64,000 nt of DNA from Bacteroides fragilis NCTC 9343 (GCF_000025985.1 NC_003228.3:992001-1056000); one strand, 5' to 3'; shown: positions 1 through 9,852, counted from the first letter of the stretch. A program made the numbers and translations. Notes: generated from the letters alone by a model not told the origin.

Positions 1-741
1 ATAGCGGAAACTATTGTTATAGTTCACTTGCATTTTGCCCGCTTTTCCTTTCTTTGTAGTGATTAAGATAACACCGAATGCAGCACGTGAACCATAGATG
101 GAAGAAGAAGCAGCATCTTTCAAGACAGAGATATTTTCAATATCTTCTGGATTCAGATTATTCATATTGCCTTCCATTCCATCAATCAGTATAAGTGGTG
201 AGGCACTTGATCCTTTACCAATGGTTCCTGTTCCGCGGATGTTTACGTTCATTGTTTGTCCCAACTGTCCCCCTAAATCAGGAGTCGATAGATTTAAGCC
301 TGGAACTACACCTTGCAGGGCTTGACCGACTTGTGATACCGGACGTGATGCTAGTGCTTTGGTATCTACACTTGTAACCGCTCCGGTCAGATTTACTTTT
401 TTCTGAGTACCGAAGCCTACTACCACTACTTCATCAAGAGTTTTTGAATCTTCACTTAACTCAATCCTGAAGGATGTTTGTGTACCATTGAGAGGAATTG
501 ACTGAGTGGTGTAACCTATGTAGGAAACAGTCAGTATACCTCCTTTGCTAACGTTTTTCAATGAAAACTTACCTTCCATGTCCGTGATGGATCCATTGTT
601 CGTCCCTTTTACTTGGACTGTGGCACCGATGATTGGCTCGTTGAGCTTTTTGTCAATCACAGTACCCGTAATGTTCAATTGCTGTGCATATAATGTAGTA
701 ATGCCAAGCAACAACATGAATAAGATTGAAATTTTTTTCAT
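1..741 (-). CDS. SusC-type TonB-dependent outer membrane receptor, N-terminal part
   Basis: I translated this from the minus strand; the frame is open for 247 codons and leaves the window at base 1, so the beta-barrel is missing. It starts with a signal peptide (MKKISILFMLLLG..., cleavage near YAQQ). A carboxypeptidase-regulatory-like domain follows at about residues 22-100 (VIDKKLNEPIIGATV, GKFSLKN), ending in the DEVVVVGFG segment typical of SusC. The TonB plug comes next (LTGAV, IRGTGTIG, SVLKDAASSSIYGSRA). Family members import oligosaccharides across the outer membrane with a SusD lipoprotein. It is divergent from the hybrid regulator at 927, which probably controls it. The substrate cannot be read from this part; neighbours suggest host N-glycan pieces. 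Confidence 0.95.
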   Translation of the reverse strand, partial: MKKISILFMLLLGITTLYAQQLNITGTVIDKKLNEPIIGATVQVKGTNNGSITDMEGKFSLKNVSKGGILTVSYIGYTTQSIPLNGTQTSFRIELSEDSKTLDEVVVVGFGTQKKVNLTGAVTSVDTKALASRPVSQVGQALQGVVPGLNLSTPDLGGQLGQTMNVNIRGTGTIGKGSSASPLILIDGMEGNMNNLNPEDIENISVLKDAASSSIYGSRAAFGVILITTKKGKAGKMQVNYNNSFRY

Positions 742-783
742 TCGTTTCTTATTTAAAGTTATACATAAGGTTTAATTACATGG

Positions 784-791
784 CAAATGTA
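784..791 (-). promoter_or_regulatory. Candidate -7 box for the SusC operon
   Basis: On the minus strand the bases read TACATTTG, matching the Bacteroides -7 consensus TAnnTTTG. They lie about 43 bases upstream of the SusC start codon. I see no good -33 TTTG at the usual spacing, which would fit a promoter needing an activator such as the neighbouring hybrid regulator. Confidence 0.35.
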
Positions 792-875
792 CAGGGATTG
801 AGAGATTACGTAGGGGCATGTCTATATCATTCAGCATACACGTTTAATTCAATACCATGTTTTTTTTGAATCTCT

Positions 876-907
876 TTTGTATGTTTAGGCTTTATTTCGT
901 TCTTTTG
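876..907 (+). promoter_or_regulatory. Candidate promoter of the hybrid two-component regulator
   Basis: TTTG at 876-879 and TTCTTTTG at 900-907 are separated by 20 bases, close to the Bacteroides -33/-7 arrangement, although the -7 box has TT instead of TA. Transcription would begin near 914, a few bases before the ATG at 927. This supports that ATG over the TTG at 915. Confidence 0.35.
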
Positions 908-926
908 CAATAAATTGATTATTAAT

Positions 927-3900
927 ATGAAGAAGCTAAATCTCTTTTTATTGGTTTTGTTTATATGTAATTGTCCGGTCGTTTCTGGTTATGCTTTTTT
1001 TGATAGAGATATTCGTCTGTTAACTATGCAGGATGGGCTGGCGGATAATACTATTACATCTATCTACAAAGATCGGGATGGCTTTATGTGGTTTGGTACT
1101 AATAATGGCTTGAGCCGTTATGATGGTAAATTAATAAAAAACTTCTCTTCTTCACCAGCGTATATGTATGTTTCCGAAATTGTAGAGATGTCAGATCGAT
1201 ATTTGGGAGTTATCGCTGGAAATACTTTATATTGTTTTGCTCGGTCGCTGGAGAAATTTATACCGATCGTCCATGCAACGGATTATAGTTCTGTACATGT
1301 CTCTCACTTATTACCTATAGATAATAACTCTTTTTGGGGACTGTCAGGGAATAAATTATATCTATATACACAGGAAGAAGTTAAAAATGAGAAAGGAGAG
1401 GTTGTTCAGATTAAATTGAAATGTGAGAAACAGTATAAAGATTTGATTGATTCTGGTGATAATTTCTGTGCAATGTGTTATACTGATAATCATGAAATGT
1501 TATGTTTGGTTACACAGCAAGGAAATTTGCTATTGTTTCAGCCTGAATCTTCGGAGAAATCTAAAAAGATATCTTTGTGGAAAAATAAAACTTGGGATGC
1601 AACTTCGGTATTATATGATAAAGGAGTGGTATGGGTTTCTACTATTGGACATGGTATTCTGCGTTATTACGTTTCTTCTGGGTATATAGACAGAATTACT
1701 TATAAGGAAAATAATAAAGAAAACAGTCTATCCCATACAGATGTTTTTCAAATTATTCCAATTAATAATAATCGTTATCTTGCAGTGACTTGGAGTGGGT
1801 ATACTTTATTATTTCAGGATAAGAATGATCCGAAAAGAATGATGACAGAAATATACTATAATACAGCTTCACAACTTCACCGCAACTTAGAAACAAGAAT
1901 GATTTCAGCGTATTACGACCCCAGTGGGATTGTTTGGATAGGTACTAATGGGGGAGGAGTGATTTATTCTGATCTACGGTCACAATTTTATAACCAATTT
2001 CATCAAGAGAGGCATAATGAAATTTGTGGTATAGTCATGGATAATAGAAAATATGTTTGGATGGCTACGTTTCATCAAGGGATTATGAAAAGTGAGCAAC
2101 CTTTTGAACCAGGAAGACGAATGAATTTTACTAGGGTTGGTACTCCGGATATTCAAAGTAAAAATACAGTTCTTTGTGCCATTAATGATAATAGAGGTTC
2201 ACTTTGGTTTGGAAATAGGGATGGAACATTAACTTCATATAATGAGGCAACAAAACAATTTCGATTACATTTTTTACAAGATAGAGGTAAAGTGAATACT
2301 GTGTCAATTTGGGCATTATATTGGGATACTAATCGAAATTTATGGGTAGGTACTAATGATGGAGTTTGGAAATTGAATATAGATTCTGGATTTTGCATAA
2401 AAATCCCTATTGAGATTTTGTTTAAGGACCCTACTCCTATTTGTATACGAGCTATTGCCGGCACGAAGGACGGAACTATATGGTTAGGTACAAGTAATGC
2501 AGGAGTTTGCAAATTGAAAATTGATTCTAGAGGAGAGATGTCTTTAGAGACAGGCTATGAGAAGAAAGCGAATATCAAAAATAATTCGGTTCGTTCTTTG
2601 TTAGTATCTTCTGATGGTAATGTATATGTAGGTTATATGGATGGTTTCGCTATTCTTTCACCTAAAAAGGATGCAATACGTGAGTATTATACAACTAGAA
2701 ATGGATTATGTAGTAATTTTATAGGATGTCTGGTCGAAGATAACCGAGGACATATTTGGTTGGGAAGTAATTCGGGAGTCTCTCGTTACAGTAGGCATCA
2801 GCACCTTTTTTATAATTATTATATAAGTGGAAGCAATCGTTCGGCATTACTTGCTGATAATACACTATTTTTTGGCAATAATAAATCGCTCACTTATTTT
2901 GATCCGGATGACGTGGATGGTCATTTGGATGAAGATCAGGTTCTTATTACTGGACTTGAGGTAGATGGTCGTCCTGTAGGGATTGGGGATAAAATAAATG
3001 GGCAGACTGTATTGGCAGAAGGCATTTCATATACTAGTTCGATTACTTTGAATAATGAAAATCGTGACTTTGTTTTATCTTTTAATAATCTTTCTTATGC
3101 AGAGGAACAACAGAAGTACAATTACCGCTTATTACCATATCAGACGCATTGGTTGGTTTCTAACGATGGAGAGAAGGCTACTTATATGAACTTACCCGAA
3201 GGGGATTATACATTTGAAGTGAAGAATATTTATCCTGACGGGAAAGATGGAAAGGTTACATCACTCCAAATACATATTCTACCGCATTGGAGTCGTACAT
3301 TGCCTTTCCGATTATTTATTTTACTGTTATTGGCCGGTGGTGTGGCTTATTTGATTCGTCTTGTCAAACATCGTCAGATGCGTATGGAACGTGAAATGCG
3401 CATGGAACATGAACTTCTGTCAGTAAACTTAGAGCGTGAGAAAGAGCGACAAATCCGGATGGAGCGTGAGAACTTTTTTACAAGTGCGGCACATGAACTA
3501 CGTACGCCGCTAACCTTGATTCTTGCCCCATTACAGGAATTATTGGAACACATAAAGGCATCCGATCCGCTGTATAGCAAGCTATATACCATGTATAAAA
3601 ACAGCTCCTCGCTACATACACTGGTCGATCAGTTGCTCTATGTACAAAAAATAGAGGCCGGGATGGTGAAACTGCGTTTGTCAGAAGCGGATATTGTGGA
3701 GCTAGTGAGAGAAGTAGCAGAGTCTTTTCGCCAAATGGCAGGGATAAAAGGATGTACATTTCAGGTAAGACTTCCGGAAGATCCTGTTTTCCTATGGATA
3801 GATACGGAGAAAATAACTTCGTCGGTCGGAAATCTACTATCTAATGCTTTTAAATACACTTCTCCCAATGGAGAGGTATTGCTCACTCTTACCCGTATGG

Positions 3901-5012
3901 AGCAGGATGGAAAGCCTTTTTGCCAGATAACAGTATCGGATACGGGTGAGGGAATACCGGATGAGTTTCAGAAGCGCATTTTTGACTCTTTCATTACGGG
4001 TGATAATTCACCGGCTTTCTCTACCAAAGTAGGCATTGGACTGCGGATTGTGAAAAATACGATGGATCTGCATCATGGACAGGTCATTCTTGATAGTGAG
4101 CCGGGAAAAGGTTCTACATTCGTATTATTGATACCGGAAGGTAAATCTCACTTTACCGGTGATTTATATGAAATAGTAGATTATCGCGGGCATGAAACGG
4201 AACCGCAGTTTCAACCTCTATCTGTACAGGAAAAATCGGAAGAAGGAGTTCCGGTCACAAAGAAAACATTGCTGATTGTTGAAGATAATGTAGATGTCCG
4301 TCAGTATATTCGCTCTTTGTTTGTGACAAAATACACGGTACTTGAAGCGGCTGATGGTGAGGAAGGGGTCCGGATTGCTACCAATGAGATACCCGATCTG
4401 ATTATCTCGGATGTAATGATGCCGGTTAAAGATGGGTTTGCCTGTTGCCGGGAGATACGTGAACGGCAAGAGACCGCTCATATTCCTATCCTGATGTTGA
4501 CGGCCAAGGCAGAAGATGCAGATGTATTGCAAGGATCTTATAGTGGGGCGGATGACTATATGATGAAGCCTTTCAATCCGGAAGTATTGAAAGCAAAGGT
4601 AGAGAACCTGATTCTTCAGCGCGAACGTCTGAAACGCATTTATACCAAAGCATTGATGTTGAAACGAGAATCGGTTGAAGATGAAGAGGCAGATGACGAA
4701 TTTATACAAAAACTCATTCACGTGGTTGAGAAGAATCTGTCTAATGAGAACTTCAACGTTAAGATGTTGGCCGAACAACTTCACATGAGCCAGCCTACTT
4801 TATACCGGAAGGTAAAGCAACGTAGTGAGTTATCTGTGGTTGATATGATCCGGAGTGTGCGGGTGAGTAAGGCTGCTTCGTTGATTATGGAGAATCGTTA
4901 CTCCATTCAGGAGATTTCCGAAAAAGTAGGATTCAGTGATGCCCGGACATTAAGGAAGCACTTTACGGAACAGTTTGGTGTACCCCCTTCAAAATATATG
5001 GAGAATAAATGA
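927..5012 (+). CDS. Hybrid two-component system sensor/regulator (HTCS)
   Basis: This 1361-residue protein joins sensor kinase and response regulator. It has a signal peptide, then a long periplasmic sensor of Reg_prop propeller repeats (recurring FGTNNGLSRY and WIGTNGGG motifs) and a Y_Y_Y domain before a transmembrane helix at about 790-812. The cytoplasmic part holds HisKA (HELRTP, His856), an HATPase domain (NLLSNAFKYTS, DTGEGIP), a receiver (SDVMMP, Asp1162) and a C-terminal AraC-type helix-turn-helix. Such proteins bind a breakdown product in the periplasm and activate the adjacent utilisation locus. I chose the ATG at 927 because the longer frame begins with TTG at 915. It is divergent from the SusC gene; the ligand is unknown. 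Confidence 0.96.
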   Translation: MKKLNLFLLVLFICNCPVVSGYAFFDRDIRLLTMQDGLADNTITSIYKDRDGFMWFGTNNGLSRYDGKLIKNFSSSPAYMYVSEIVEMSDRYLGVIAGNTLYCFARSLEKFIPIVHATDYSSVHVSHLLPIDNNSFWGLSGNKLYLYTQEEVKNEKGEVVQIKLKCEKQYKDLIDSGDNFCAMCYTDNHEMLCLVTQQGNLLLFQPESSEKSKKISLWKNKTWDATSVLYDKGVVWVSTIGHGILRYYVSSGYIDRITYKENNKENSLSHTDVFQIIPINNNRYLAVTWSGYTLLFQDKNDPKRMMTEIYYNTASQLHRNLETRMISAYYDPSGIVWIGTNGGGVIYSDLRSQFYNQFHQERHNEICGIVMDNRKYVWMATFHQGIMKSEQPFEPGRRMNFTRVGTPDIQSKNTVLCAINDNRGSLWFGNRDGTLTSYNEATKQFRLHFLQDRGKVNTVSIWALYWDTNRNLWVGTNDGVWKLNIDSGFCIKIPIEILFKDPTPICIRAIAGTKDGTIWLGTSNAGVCKLKIDSRGEMSLETGYEKKANIKNNSVRSLLVSSDGNVYVGYMDGFAILSPKKDAIREYYTTRNGLCSNFIGCLVEDNRGHIWLGSNSGVSRYSRHQHLFYNYYISGSNRSALLADNTLFFGNNKSLTYFDPDDVDGHLDEDQVLITGLEVDGRPVGIGDKINGQTVLAEGISYTSSITLNNENRDFVLSFNNLSYAEEQQKYNYRLLPYQTHWLVSNDGEKATYMNLPEGDYTFEVKNIYPDGKDGKVTSLQIHILPHWSRTLPFRLFILLLLAGGVAYLIRLVKHRQMRMEREMRMEHELLSVNLEREKERQIRMERENFFTSAAHELRTPLTLILAPLQELLEHIKASDPLYSKLYTMYKNSSSLHTLVDQLLYVQKIEAGMVKLRLSEADIVELVREVAESFRQMAGIKGCTFQVRLPEDPVFLWIDTEKITSSVGNLLSNAFKYTSPNGEVLLTLTRMEQDGKPFCQITVSDTGEGIPDEFQKRIFDSFITGDNSPAFSTKVGIGLRIVKNTMDLHHGQVILDSEPGKGSTFVLLIPEGKSHFTGDLYEIVDYRGHETEPQFQPLSVQEKSEEGVPVTKKTLLIVEDNVDVRQYIRSLFVTKYTVLEAADGEEGVRIATNEIPDLIISDVMMPVKDGFACCREIRERQETAHIPILMLTAKAEDADVLQGSYSGADDYMMKPFNPEVLKAKVENLILQRERLKRIYTKALMLKRESVEDEEADDEFIQKLIHVVEKNLSNENFNVKMLAEQLHMSQPTLYRKVKQRSELSVVDMIRSVRVSKAASLIMENRYSIQEISEKVGFSDARTLRKHFTEQFGVPPSKYMENK

Positions 5013-5038
5013 ATAAATTTGAAGGAAAGAAAACTCAT

Positions 5039-5122
5039 CACAGATTAACAGACTACACTATGAGAAGATCGGCCGGATTGATAATCTGCACATTGTAGGT
5101 TACTGTAATCTGTTGATCTGTG
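5039..5122. terminator. Long intergenic hairpin between convergent genes
   Basis: Arms of 19 bases (5039-5057 and 5104-5122) pair with two differences, around a 46-base loop. The hairpin lies between the convergent ends of the hybrid regulator and the MFS transporter, so it could end transcription from both sides. It lacks a clear T-run, and the long loop is unusual for a simple intrinsic terminator. Confidence 0.5.
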
Positions 5123-5178
5123 TTGAGAAAGACTTTCGACTTCATTCCTAAAAGTTAATCCTTCTTTTAAGTTGGTTT

Positions 5179-6624
5179 TTAATTCAGGATAATGGGTTTA
5201 TATTTAGGAACTAATGCCTTCATAACGATCCATCCAATCAGGTAGGCTACCGAGCAGATACAAAAGATAACGAAATAACCAGCCGGCTTCCCGATAAAGC
5301 CCATAAATACCATTTGAGTTTTGTCGGCATGTACAAACAGCTCGCCGGCTGAATACTGGAGAATCATAGAACCTACTCCTCCTGCCATACCGCCAATACC
5401 GGTGATGCTGGCAATGGCGCTTTTAGGAAACATATCGCCTACGGTAGAAAAAATATTAGCCGACCATGATTGGTGGGCAGCTCCCCCGATACCGATCATA
5501 ATAACCGGAAACCAGGGAGAGATGGTTCCTAATGGCTGGGCAAGTAATACCAACAGAGGAAAGAATGCAAAGATCAGCATAGCTCTCATACGTGCGGCAT
5601 ACGGGTTTAGCCCGGTTTTATGAATGATGATCGTAGGGAGTTTCCCTCCATAGATCGATAACATTGTTATAGCGTAAAGTGTAAAGATCAATGCTCTTCC
5701 CAATCCTTCGGAGGTTTTGATGTCGAACTGGGTATTCAGGTAAGAAGGTGCCCAAAAAAGGAAGAACCACCACACTCCATCCGTCATAAACTTACCGAAT
5801 GCAAATGCCCAGGTTTGTCTGTAGGTGAAACATTGCCGGAAAGTCATACTTTTCTTTTCCTCGTTCTCTTTTACAGTTGCTGTGTAGGTTTCATGTTTGT
5901 CTTGCTCGATATATTCGAGTTCGGCTGAGTTTACAAATTTGTTTTTAGAGGGAGCCGTGTACATGAATACCCAAAATCCCATCCACACGAAGCCAAGAGC
6001 ACCGATGATGACGAATGCCATTTCCCATCCCCAGGCTTTAGCCAGTAATGGAATGCTGAGAGGGGCAATCAGGGCACCGATAGAAGCTCCGGCATTAAAA
6101 ATGGAAGTAGCGTAAGCCCGGTCTTTTTTCGGGAAATATTCGGCGGTAACTTTAATGGCAGCCGGAAAATTGCCGGCTTCACCGAGTGCTAAAATACAGC
6201 GTGCGACTAAAAAACAATACATGCTTATGGTGGCAAGTACCACTACTACATCACCGGTAGCAGCGATTAGTTCGGCTGCGCTATGCATTCCTACATATTC
6301 TTCGGTTATAATTCCACAGAAAGCGTGAAGGCAGGCACCGGCCGACCATATACCGATGGACCAAAGGTAACCTTTCTTTGTTCCCATCCAGTCGATAAAC
6401 CGGCCAGCAAACAGCATACAAATGGCATATACAATAGAAAAGACAGCAGTAATGATGCCATAATGTGACTCGTTCCAATGAAATTCGGGTTTGATAAATT
6501 CGTCCCAGGTCAGCGATAGTACTTGGCGATCAAGGTAGTTTATAGTTGTTGCGAAAAATAACATGGCGCAAATCGTCCATCTGTAGTTTGTCATTTTCCC
6601 CATTGCATTTTGGAGTGTACTCAT
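5179..6624 (-). CDS. MFS transporter, anion:cation symporter (hexuronate/sugar-phosphate) type
   Basis: A 481-residue polytopic membrane protein with about twelve hydrophobic segments and the MFS loop motif GRFIDWMGTKKG after helix 2. Motifs such as NYLDRQVLSL near the start and ALGEAGNFPAAIK in helix 4-5 are typical of the ACS family (ExuT/UhpC-like), which imports sugar acids or organic anions by cation symport. The frame runs upstream to a GTG at 6672, but the ATG at 6624 gives a normal short cytoplasmic N-terminus. It sits between the PUL regulator and the fucosidase and may import a product of the locus. The substrate is not certain, and it does not look like the fucose permease FucP. 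Confidence 0.88.
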   Translation of the reverse strand: MSTLQNAMGKMTNYRWTICAMLFFATTINYLDRQVLSLTWDEFIKPEFHWNESHYGIITAVFSIVYAICMLFAGRFIDWMGTKKGYLWSIGIWSAGACLHAFCGIITEEYVGMHSAAELIAATGDVVVVLATISMYCFLVARCILALGEAGNFPAAIKVTAEYFPKKDRAYATSIFNAGASIGALIAPLSIPLLAKAWGWEMAFVIIGALGFVWMGFWVFMYTAPSKNKFVNSAELEYIEQDKHETYTATVKENEEKKSMTFRQCFTYRQTWAFAFGKFMTDGVWWFFLFWAPSYLNTQFDIKTSEGLGRALIFTLYAITMLSIYGGKLPTIIIHKTGLNPYAARMRAMLIFAFFPLLVLLAQPLGTISPWFPVIMIGIGGAAHQSWSANIFSTVGDMFPKSAIASITGIGGMAGGVGSMILQYSAGELFVHADKTQMVFMGFIGKPAGYFVIFCICSVAYLIGWIVMKALVPKYKPIILN

Positions 6625-7004
6625 ACTATTTGATTTAAAATTTTCAGGTTTAATTTCGGACCAAAAATACACATTATTTGATTTTATCCAATAATAACTG
6701 CTATTTAATTTGATGCTTCAAGGGATCTTTTTATGATAAATACACTAAAAGGAATAATAATTTCGTTATCGAACACAATAATTATCGTTTTCGCACACGA
6801 CTATGTTTGTTCTATAATTGGGAGGAGGTGGCTGTTATAGCTCTTTTTCTTCGGATGAATCTGAATATATGTGCAGGGGATATATTCTTTGTAAGATTGC
6901 AATTGTAAATTATTAGTGATTTGTTTGGAGTGCTGACTCCGTATGTGTCTCGGTTGGTGGGTGAGGCCGGAAGAATCGGCTTGCTTTTATGTTCTTCCTT
7001 TTAT
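6625..7004. other. Intergenic region between divergent MFS and fucosidase genes
   Basis: No coding frame is convincing here. The stretch presumably carries the minus-strand promoter of the transporter. TTATCG occurs twice (6766-6771 and 6782-6787), 16 bases apart, each followed by an ACACA/CACACG-like sequence. This could be a regulator site but is unproven. Confidence 0.4.
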
Positions 7005-7035
7005 TTTGTATTTTAAGATAGATATTTTATCTTTG
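7005..7035 (+). promoter_or_regulatory. Promoter of the fucosidase-PNGase operon
   Basis: TTTG at 7005-7008 and TATCTTTG at 7028-7035 are exactly 19 bases apart, a textbook Bacteroides -33/-7 pair. Transcription should start near 7042, leaving a leader of about 26 bases before the ATG at 7068. Confidence 0.75.
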
Positions 7036-7067
7036 CCTTAATTGAGACAAAATATAATTGAGATAAA

Positions 7068-8417
7068 ATGAAAAACAACCGATTGATCATTACCCTTATT
7101 GCCTTGTTTCTCCTAGGATTCGGGCTGAAAGCCCAAACTGCTTCTACTGAAGAAACTGCTGCTCAGAAAGAGAAAAGAATGGAATGGTTTGCCCAGGCCA
7201 AGTTAGGAATCTTTATCCATTGGGGAATCTATGCCGTGAACGGAGTATCAGAGAGCTGGTCATTCTTCAATAACTATCTTCCTTATGAAGAGTATATGGC
7301 TCAGGAAAAAGGCTTTACGGCATCGGCCTATAATCCTCAGGAGTGGGTGAAACTGATTAAAGAAAGTGGTGCACGTTATACGGTCATTACCACCAAGCAT
7401 CATGATGGCGTAGCTCTTTGGGATACGAAGGCGGGTGACCTCAGTACTGTGAAAAGTACTCCTGCCGGGCGTGACCTGATTGCTCCTTTTGTGAAGGAAG
7501 TACGTAAACAAGGGCTGAAGCTCGGATTCTACTATTCGCTGCTTGACTGGTCGCATCCGGACTATCCCAACAAAACCCGTACGGAAGTACGTTACAAAAA
7601 CGATCCGGATCGTTGGGCTAAGTTTGTTAAGTTTAATTTTGGACAGCTTTCCGAGTTAAACAAAACTTGGAAACCTGATCTTTACTGGTTTGACGGAGAC
7701 TGGGAACAAACTGCTGAGGCTTGGGATTCGAAGGGCATCATCAACCTGTTGCGTTCTACTAACCCGAATGTTATAGTAAACTCCCGTATTCAGGGGTATG
7801 GCGATTATGCTACACCCGAACAGGGAGTTCCTGTAGTACGTCCTGCCGACAAGTATTGGGAGCTTTGTATGACTATGAACGATTCATGGGGGTATCAGCA
7901 TGCCGACACTAATTATAAGACTCCGTTTATGCTGTTGCGTACTTTTGTCGATTGTCTCAGTATGGGAGGGAATCTGCTATTGGATATTGGTCCGAAGGAA
8001 GATGGAACTATTCCTGCCGAACAGATTGCTGTTCTGAAAGAATTCGGCCGTTGGACTAAGAAGCATAAAGAAGCTATCTACGAAACACGTGCCGGCATCC
8101 CGTGCGAACATTTTCAGGGATATACCACACTGAATAAAGCGGGTGACATCCTTTACCTCTATTTACCCTATAAGCCTAATGGCCCGATCGAAGTGAAAGG
8201 TCTTGTCAATAAGGTAAATCGTGTATGGGTAGTGGGGAATGGAGCTATGCTGCCATATAAGGTTTATAATAAGAACTACTGGAGCGAGGTGCCCGGAAAC
8301 CTCTATATTGATATACCCGAACGTGTACAGGATGAGCAGATCACTGTGATTGCCGTATTGCTGGACGGCCCTATCAAGCTTTATCGCGGAGTGGGACAAG
8401 TGATTGAAAGTAACTAA
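7068..8417 (+). CDS. Alpha-L-fucosidase, GH29 family
   Basis: A 449-residue exported hydrolase with an N-terminal signal peptide ending near GLKAQ. The GH29 (beta/alpha)8 barrel is recognisable from FAQAKLGIFIHWG, TTKHHDGVALWD, FYYSLLDWSHPDYP and DLYWFDGDW; Asp209 in WFDGD is the expected nucleophile. GH29 enzymes remove alpha-linked L-fucose from host glycans by a retaining mechanism. The length matches a catalytic domain plus a small C-terminal beta-sandwich and no extra binding module. It is 18 bases upstream of the PNGase F-like gene, so the two are co-transcribed. Core or antenna fucose on N-glycans is therefore a plausible substrate, which is inference from the neighbour. Linkage specificity cannot be read directly. 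Confidence 0.93.
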   Translation: MKNNRLIITLIALFLLGFGLKAQTASTEETAAQKEKRMEWFAQAKLGIFIHWGIYAVNGVSESWSFFNNYLPYEEYMAQEKGFTASAYNPQEWVKLIKESGARYTVITTKHHDGVALWDTKAGDLSTVKSTPAGRDLIAPFVKEVRKQGLKLGFYYSLLDWSHPDYPNKTRTEVRYKNDPDRWAKFVKFNFGQLSELNKTWKPDLYWFDGDWEQTAEAWDSKGIINLLRSTNPNVIVNSRIQGYGDYATPEQGVPVVRPADKYWELCMTMNDSWGYQHADTNYKTPFMLLRTFVDCLSMGGNLLLDIGPKEDGTIPAEQIAVLKEFGRWTKKHKEAIYETRAGIPCEHFQGYTTLNKAGDILYLYLPYKPNGPIEVKGLVNKVNRVWVVGNGAMLPYKVYNKNYWSEVPGNLYIDIPERVQDEQITVIAVLLDGPIKLYRGVGQVIESN

Positions 8418-8435
8418 ATAAAAAAATAAATTCTT

Positions 8436-9683
8436 ATGAATATCAGATTAACTTCTTTATTCGTTTCTTTATTCCTTTCTGTTCCGGTATGGGCGGGCGG
8501 GCATAAAAATCTGCCCGCTAAAGGCGATCTTCATATTCCGGTTTTTGAAAATGTGAATGTGCGTTTCTCTCCCGATACGTATCCTGATAATTATAATGAA
8601 GCAGATGGTACGGGCGTATACCATTTGGTCAACGGACGTATCATTCTGAAAAAGATTACTCTTCCCGAATACAAACGAAATGTGTCGGTAAGCCTGAAAG
8701 TAACCCTCGCCTCCAATGGAGATCGTTGGGACAAATCGGGTTCTTGCTTTGTATTGCCTAAATCATCGGCTATTAACCTACTGACTATTGCCCGTGACGG
8801 CATGAAGTTTCCTTCGGTAGATAGTTTGAAGCTGGAGAAAATGGTAGGTATTGTTCCCGGAAAGGATTATTTACCTACAGTGGAGCTGATGCGTTTCATG
8901 ACTCCGTTCGGTATAGGACACTATAGCAATAATAATGATTCGCTGAGCAGTAAACGTCGTCCGGTCTATATCCCCAAATGGGAAAGTAATGTCACCTGGC
9001 AACAAGATATAACCGATCTTTATCCGTTGCTTGAAGGCGAAGCCTATGTCGGTATTTATATCGATACATGGACTTCTGAAGGGTATTTGGTCAATGCGGA
9101 TATCGACGTAAAAGAGAGTCGTCTGGCTTGTGACGTACTTCCAAAACGTCACGTGGAGCCGTTGATGAATACGGTTTACTACATGGGACAAAGTTATCCC
9201 GATATCTTTGCCCGGAGAGATGTATCTACTGATTTTACAGTTCCGAAAGGTGCCAAAAATATCCGGTTAAAATATATAGTGACCGGACATGGCGGACATA
9301 GCGGCGGGGATGAATTCGTGCAAAAACGCAATATCATTTCTGTAGATGGAAAAGAGGTGCTCAACTTCATCCCTTGGCGTGATGATTGTGCTTCTTTCCG
9401 TCGTTTCAATCCGGCTACCGGTGTTTGGTTGATTAAGCGCTTGGCTTCTTATATTGGTGAGAAAGGATATACGGAGAAAGAAGTGGAAGAACCTCTGGCT
9501 TCTTCAGACCTATCCCGTTCCAACTGGTGTCCCGGTTCGGATGTTGTACCCGAAGAGGCTGTTATCGGTACACTTGCTCCCGGCAAGCATACTTTTACAG
9601 TCAGTATTCCCGAAGCTCAGGCTGTGGATGGCAATAAATTGAACCACTGGTTGGTTTCGGCCTATCTGGTGTGGGAGGAATAA
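8436..9683 (+). CDS. PNGase F-like peptide-N-glycosidase (N-glycan amidase)
   Basis: A 415-residue secreted protein with a signal peptide ending near VWAGG. The two jelly-roll domains of PNGase F are recognisable: GDRWDKSG aligns with the segment containing Asp60 of the Flavobacterium enzyme (here Asp99), YIDTWTSEG with the Glu118 segment (here Asp210), and [10 protein letters not shown] with the Glu206 segment (here Glu293). SNWCPGSDV matches the conserved WCPG loop. PNGase F cleaves the bond between asparagine and the first GlcNAc, releasing intact N-glycans. The protein has an insert of some 45 residues after Asp99 compared with the Flavobacterium enzyme. Co-transcription with GH29 points to fucosylated N-glycoproteins. 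I recall a structurally solved B. fragilis homologue of this type but cannot verify identity. Confidence 0.9.
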   Translation: MNIRLTSLFVSLFLSVPVWAGGHKNLPAKGDLHIPVFENVNVRFSPDTYPDNYNEADGTGVYHLVNGRIILKKITLPEYKRNVSVSLKVTLASNGDRWDKSGSCFVLPKSSAINLLTIARDGMKFPSVDSLKLEKMVGIVPGKDYLPTVELMRFMTPFGIGHYSNNNDSLSSKRRPVYIPKWESNVTWQQDITDLYPLLEGEAYVGIYIDTWTSEGYLVNADIDVKESRLACDVLPKRHVEPLMNTVYYMGQSYPDIFARRDVSTDFTVPKGAKNIRLKYIVTGHGGHSGGDEFVQKRNIISVDGKEVLNFIPWRDDCASFRRFNPATGVWLIKRLASYIGEKGYTEKEVEEPLASSDLSRSNWCPGSDVVPEEAVIGTLAPGKHTFTVSIPEAQAVDGNKLNHWLVSAYLVWEE

Positions 9684-9770
9684 TTATAGTGAATTAAGAT
9701 TCACTGCGGTGACCCGTTCAAAGCCATAAGGAGATGATCGAACCCTGTATCTGCCGAATGGAAGCATAAA

Positions 9771-9800
9771 AAAAAGCCTCTTCTCACGAAGGGGCTTTTT
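9771..9800 (+). terminator. Intrinsic terminator after the PNGase F gene
   Basis: Twelve-base arms (9771-9782 and 9789-9800) with one wobble pair enclose a six-base loop, CTCACG. The 3' arm ends in a run of T. It lies about 90 bases after the PNGase stop codon and should end the fucosidase-PNGase transcript. Confidence 0.75.
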
Positions 9801-9852
9801 AGGTTTACTTTCTTTTTATGCTTTTGCTCAAAAAGAAAGCAAACTTTAAGAT

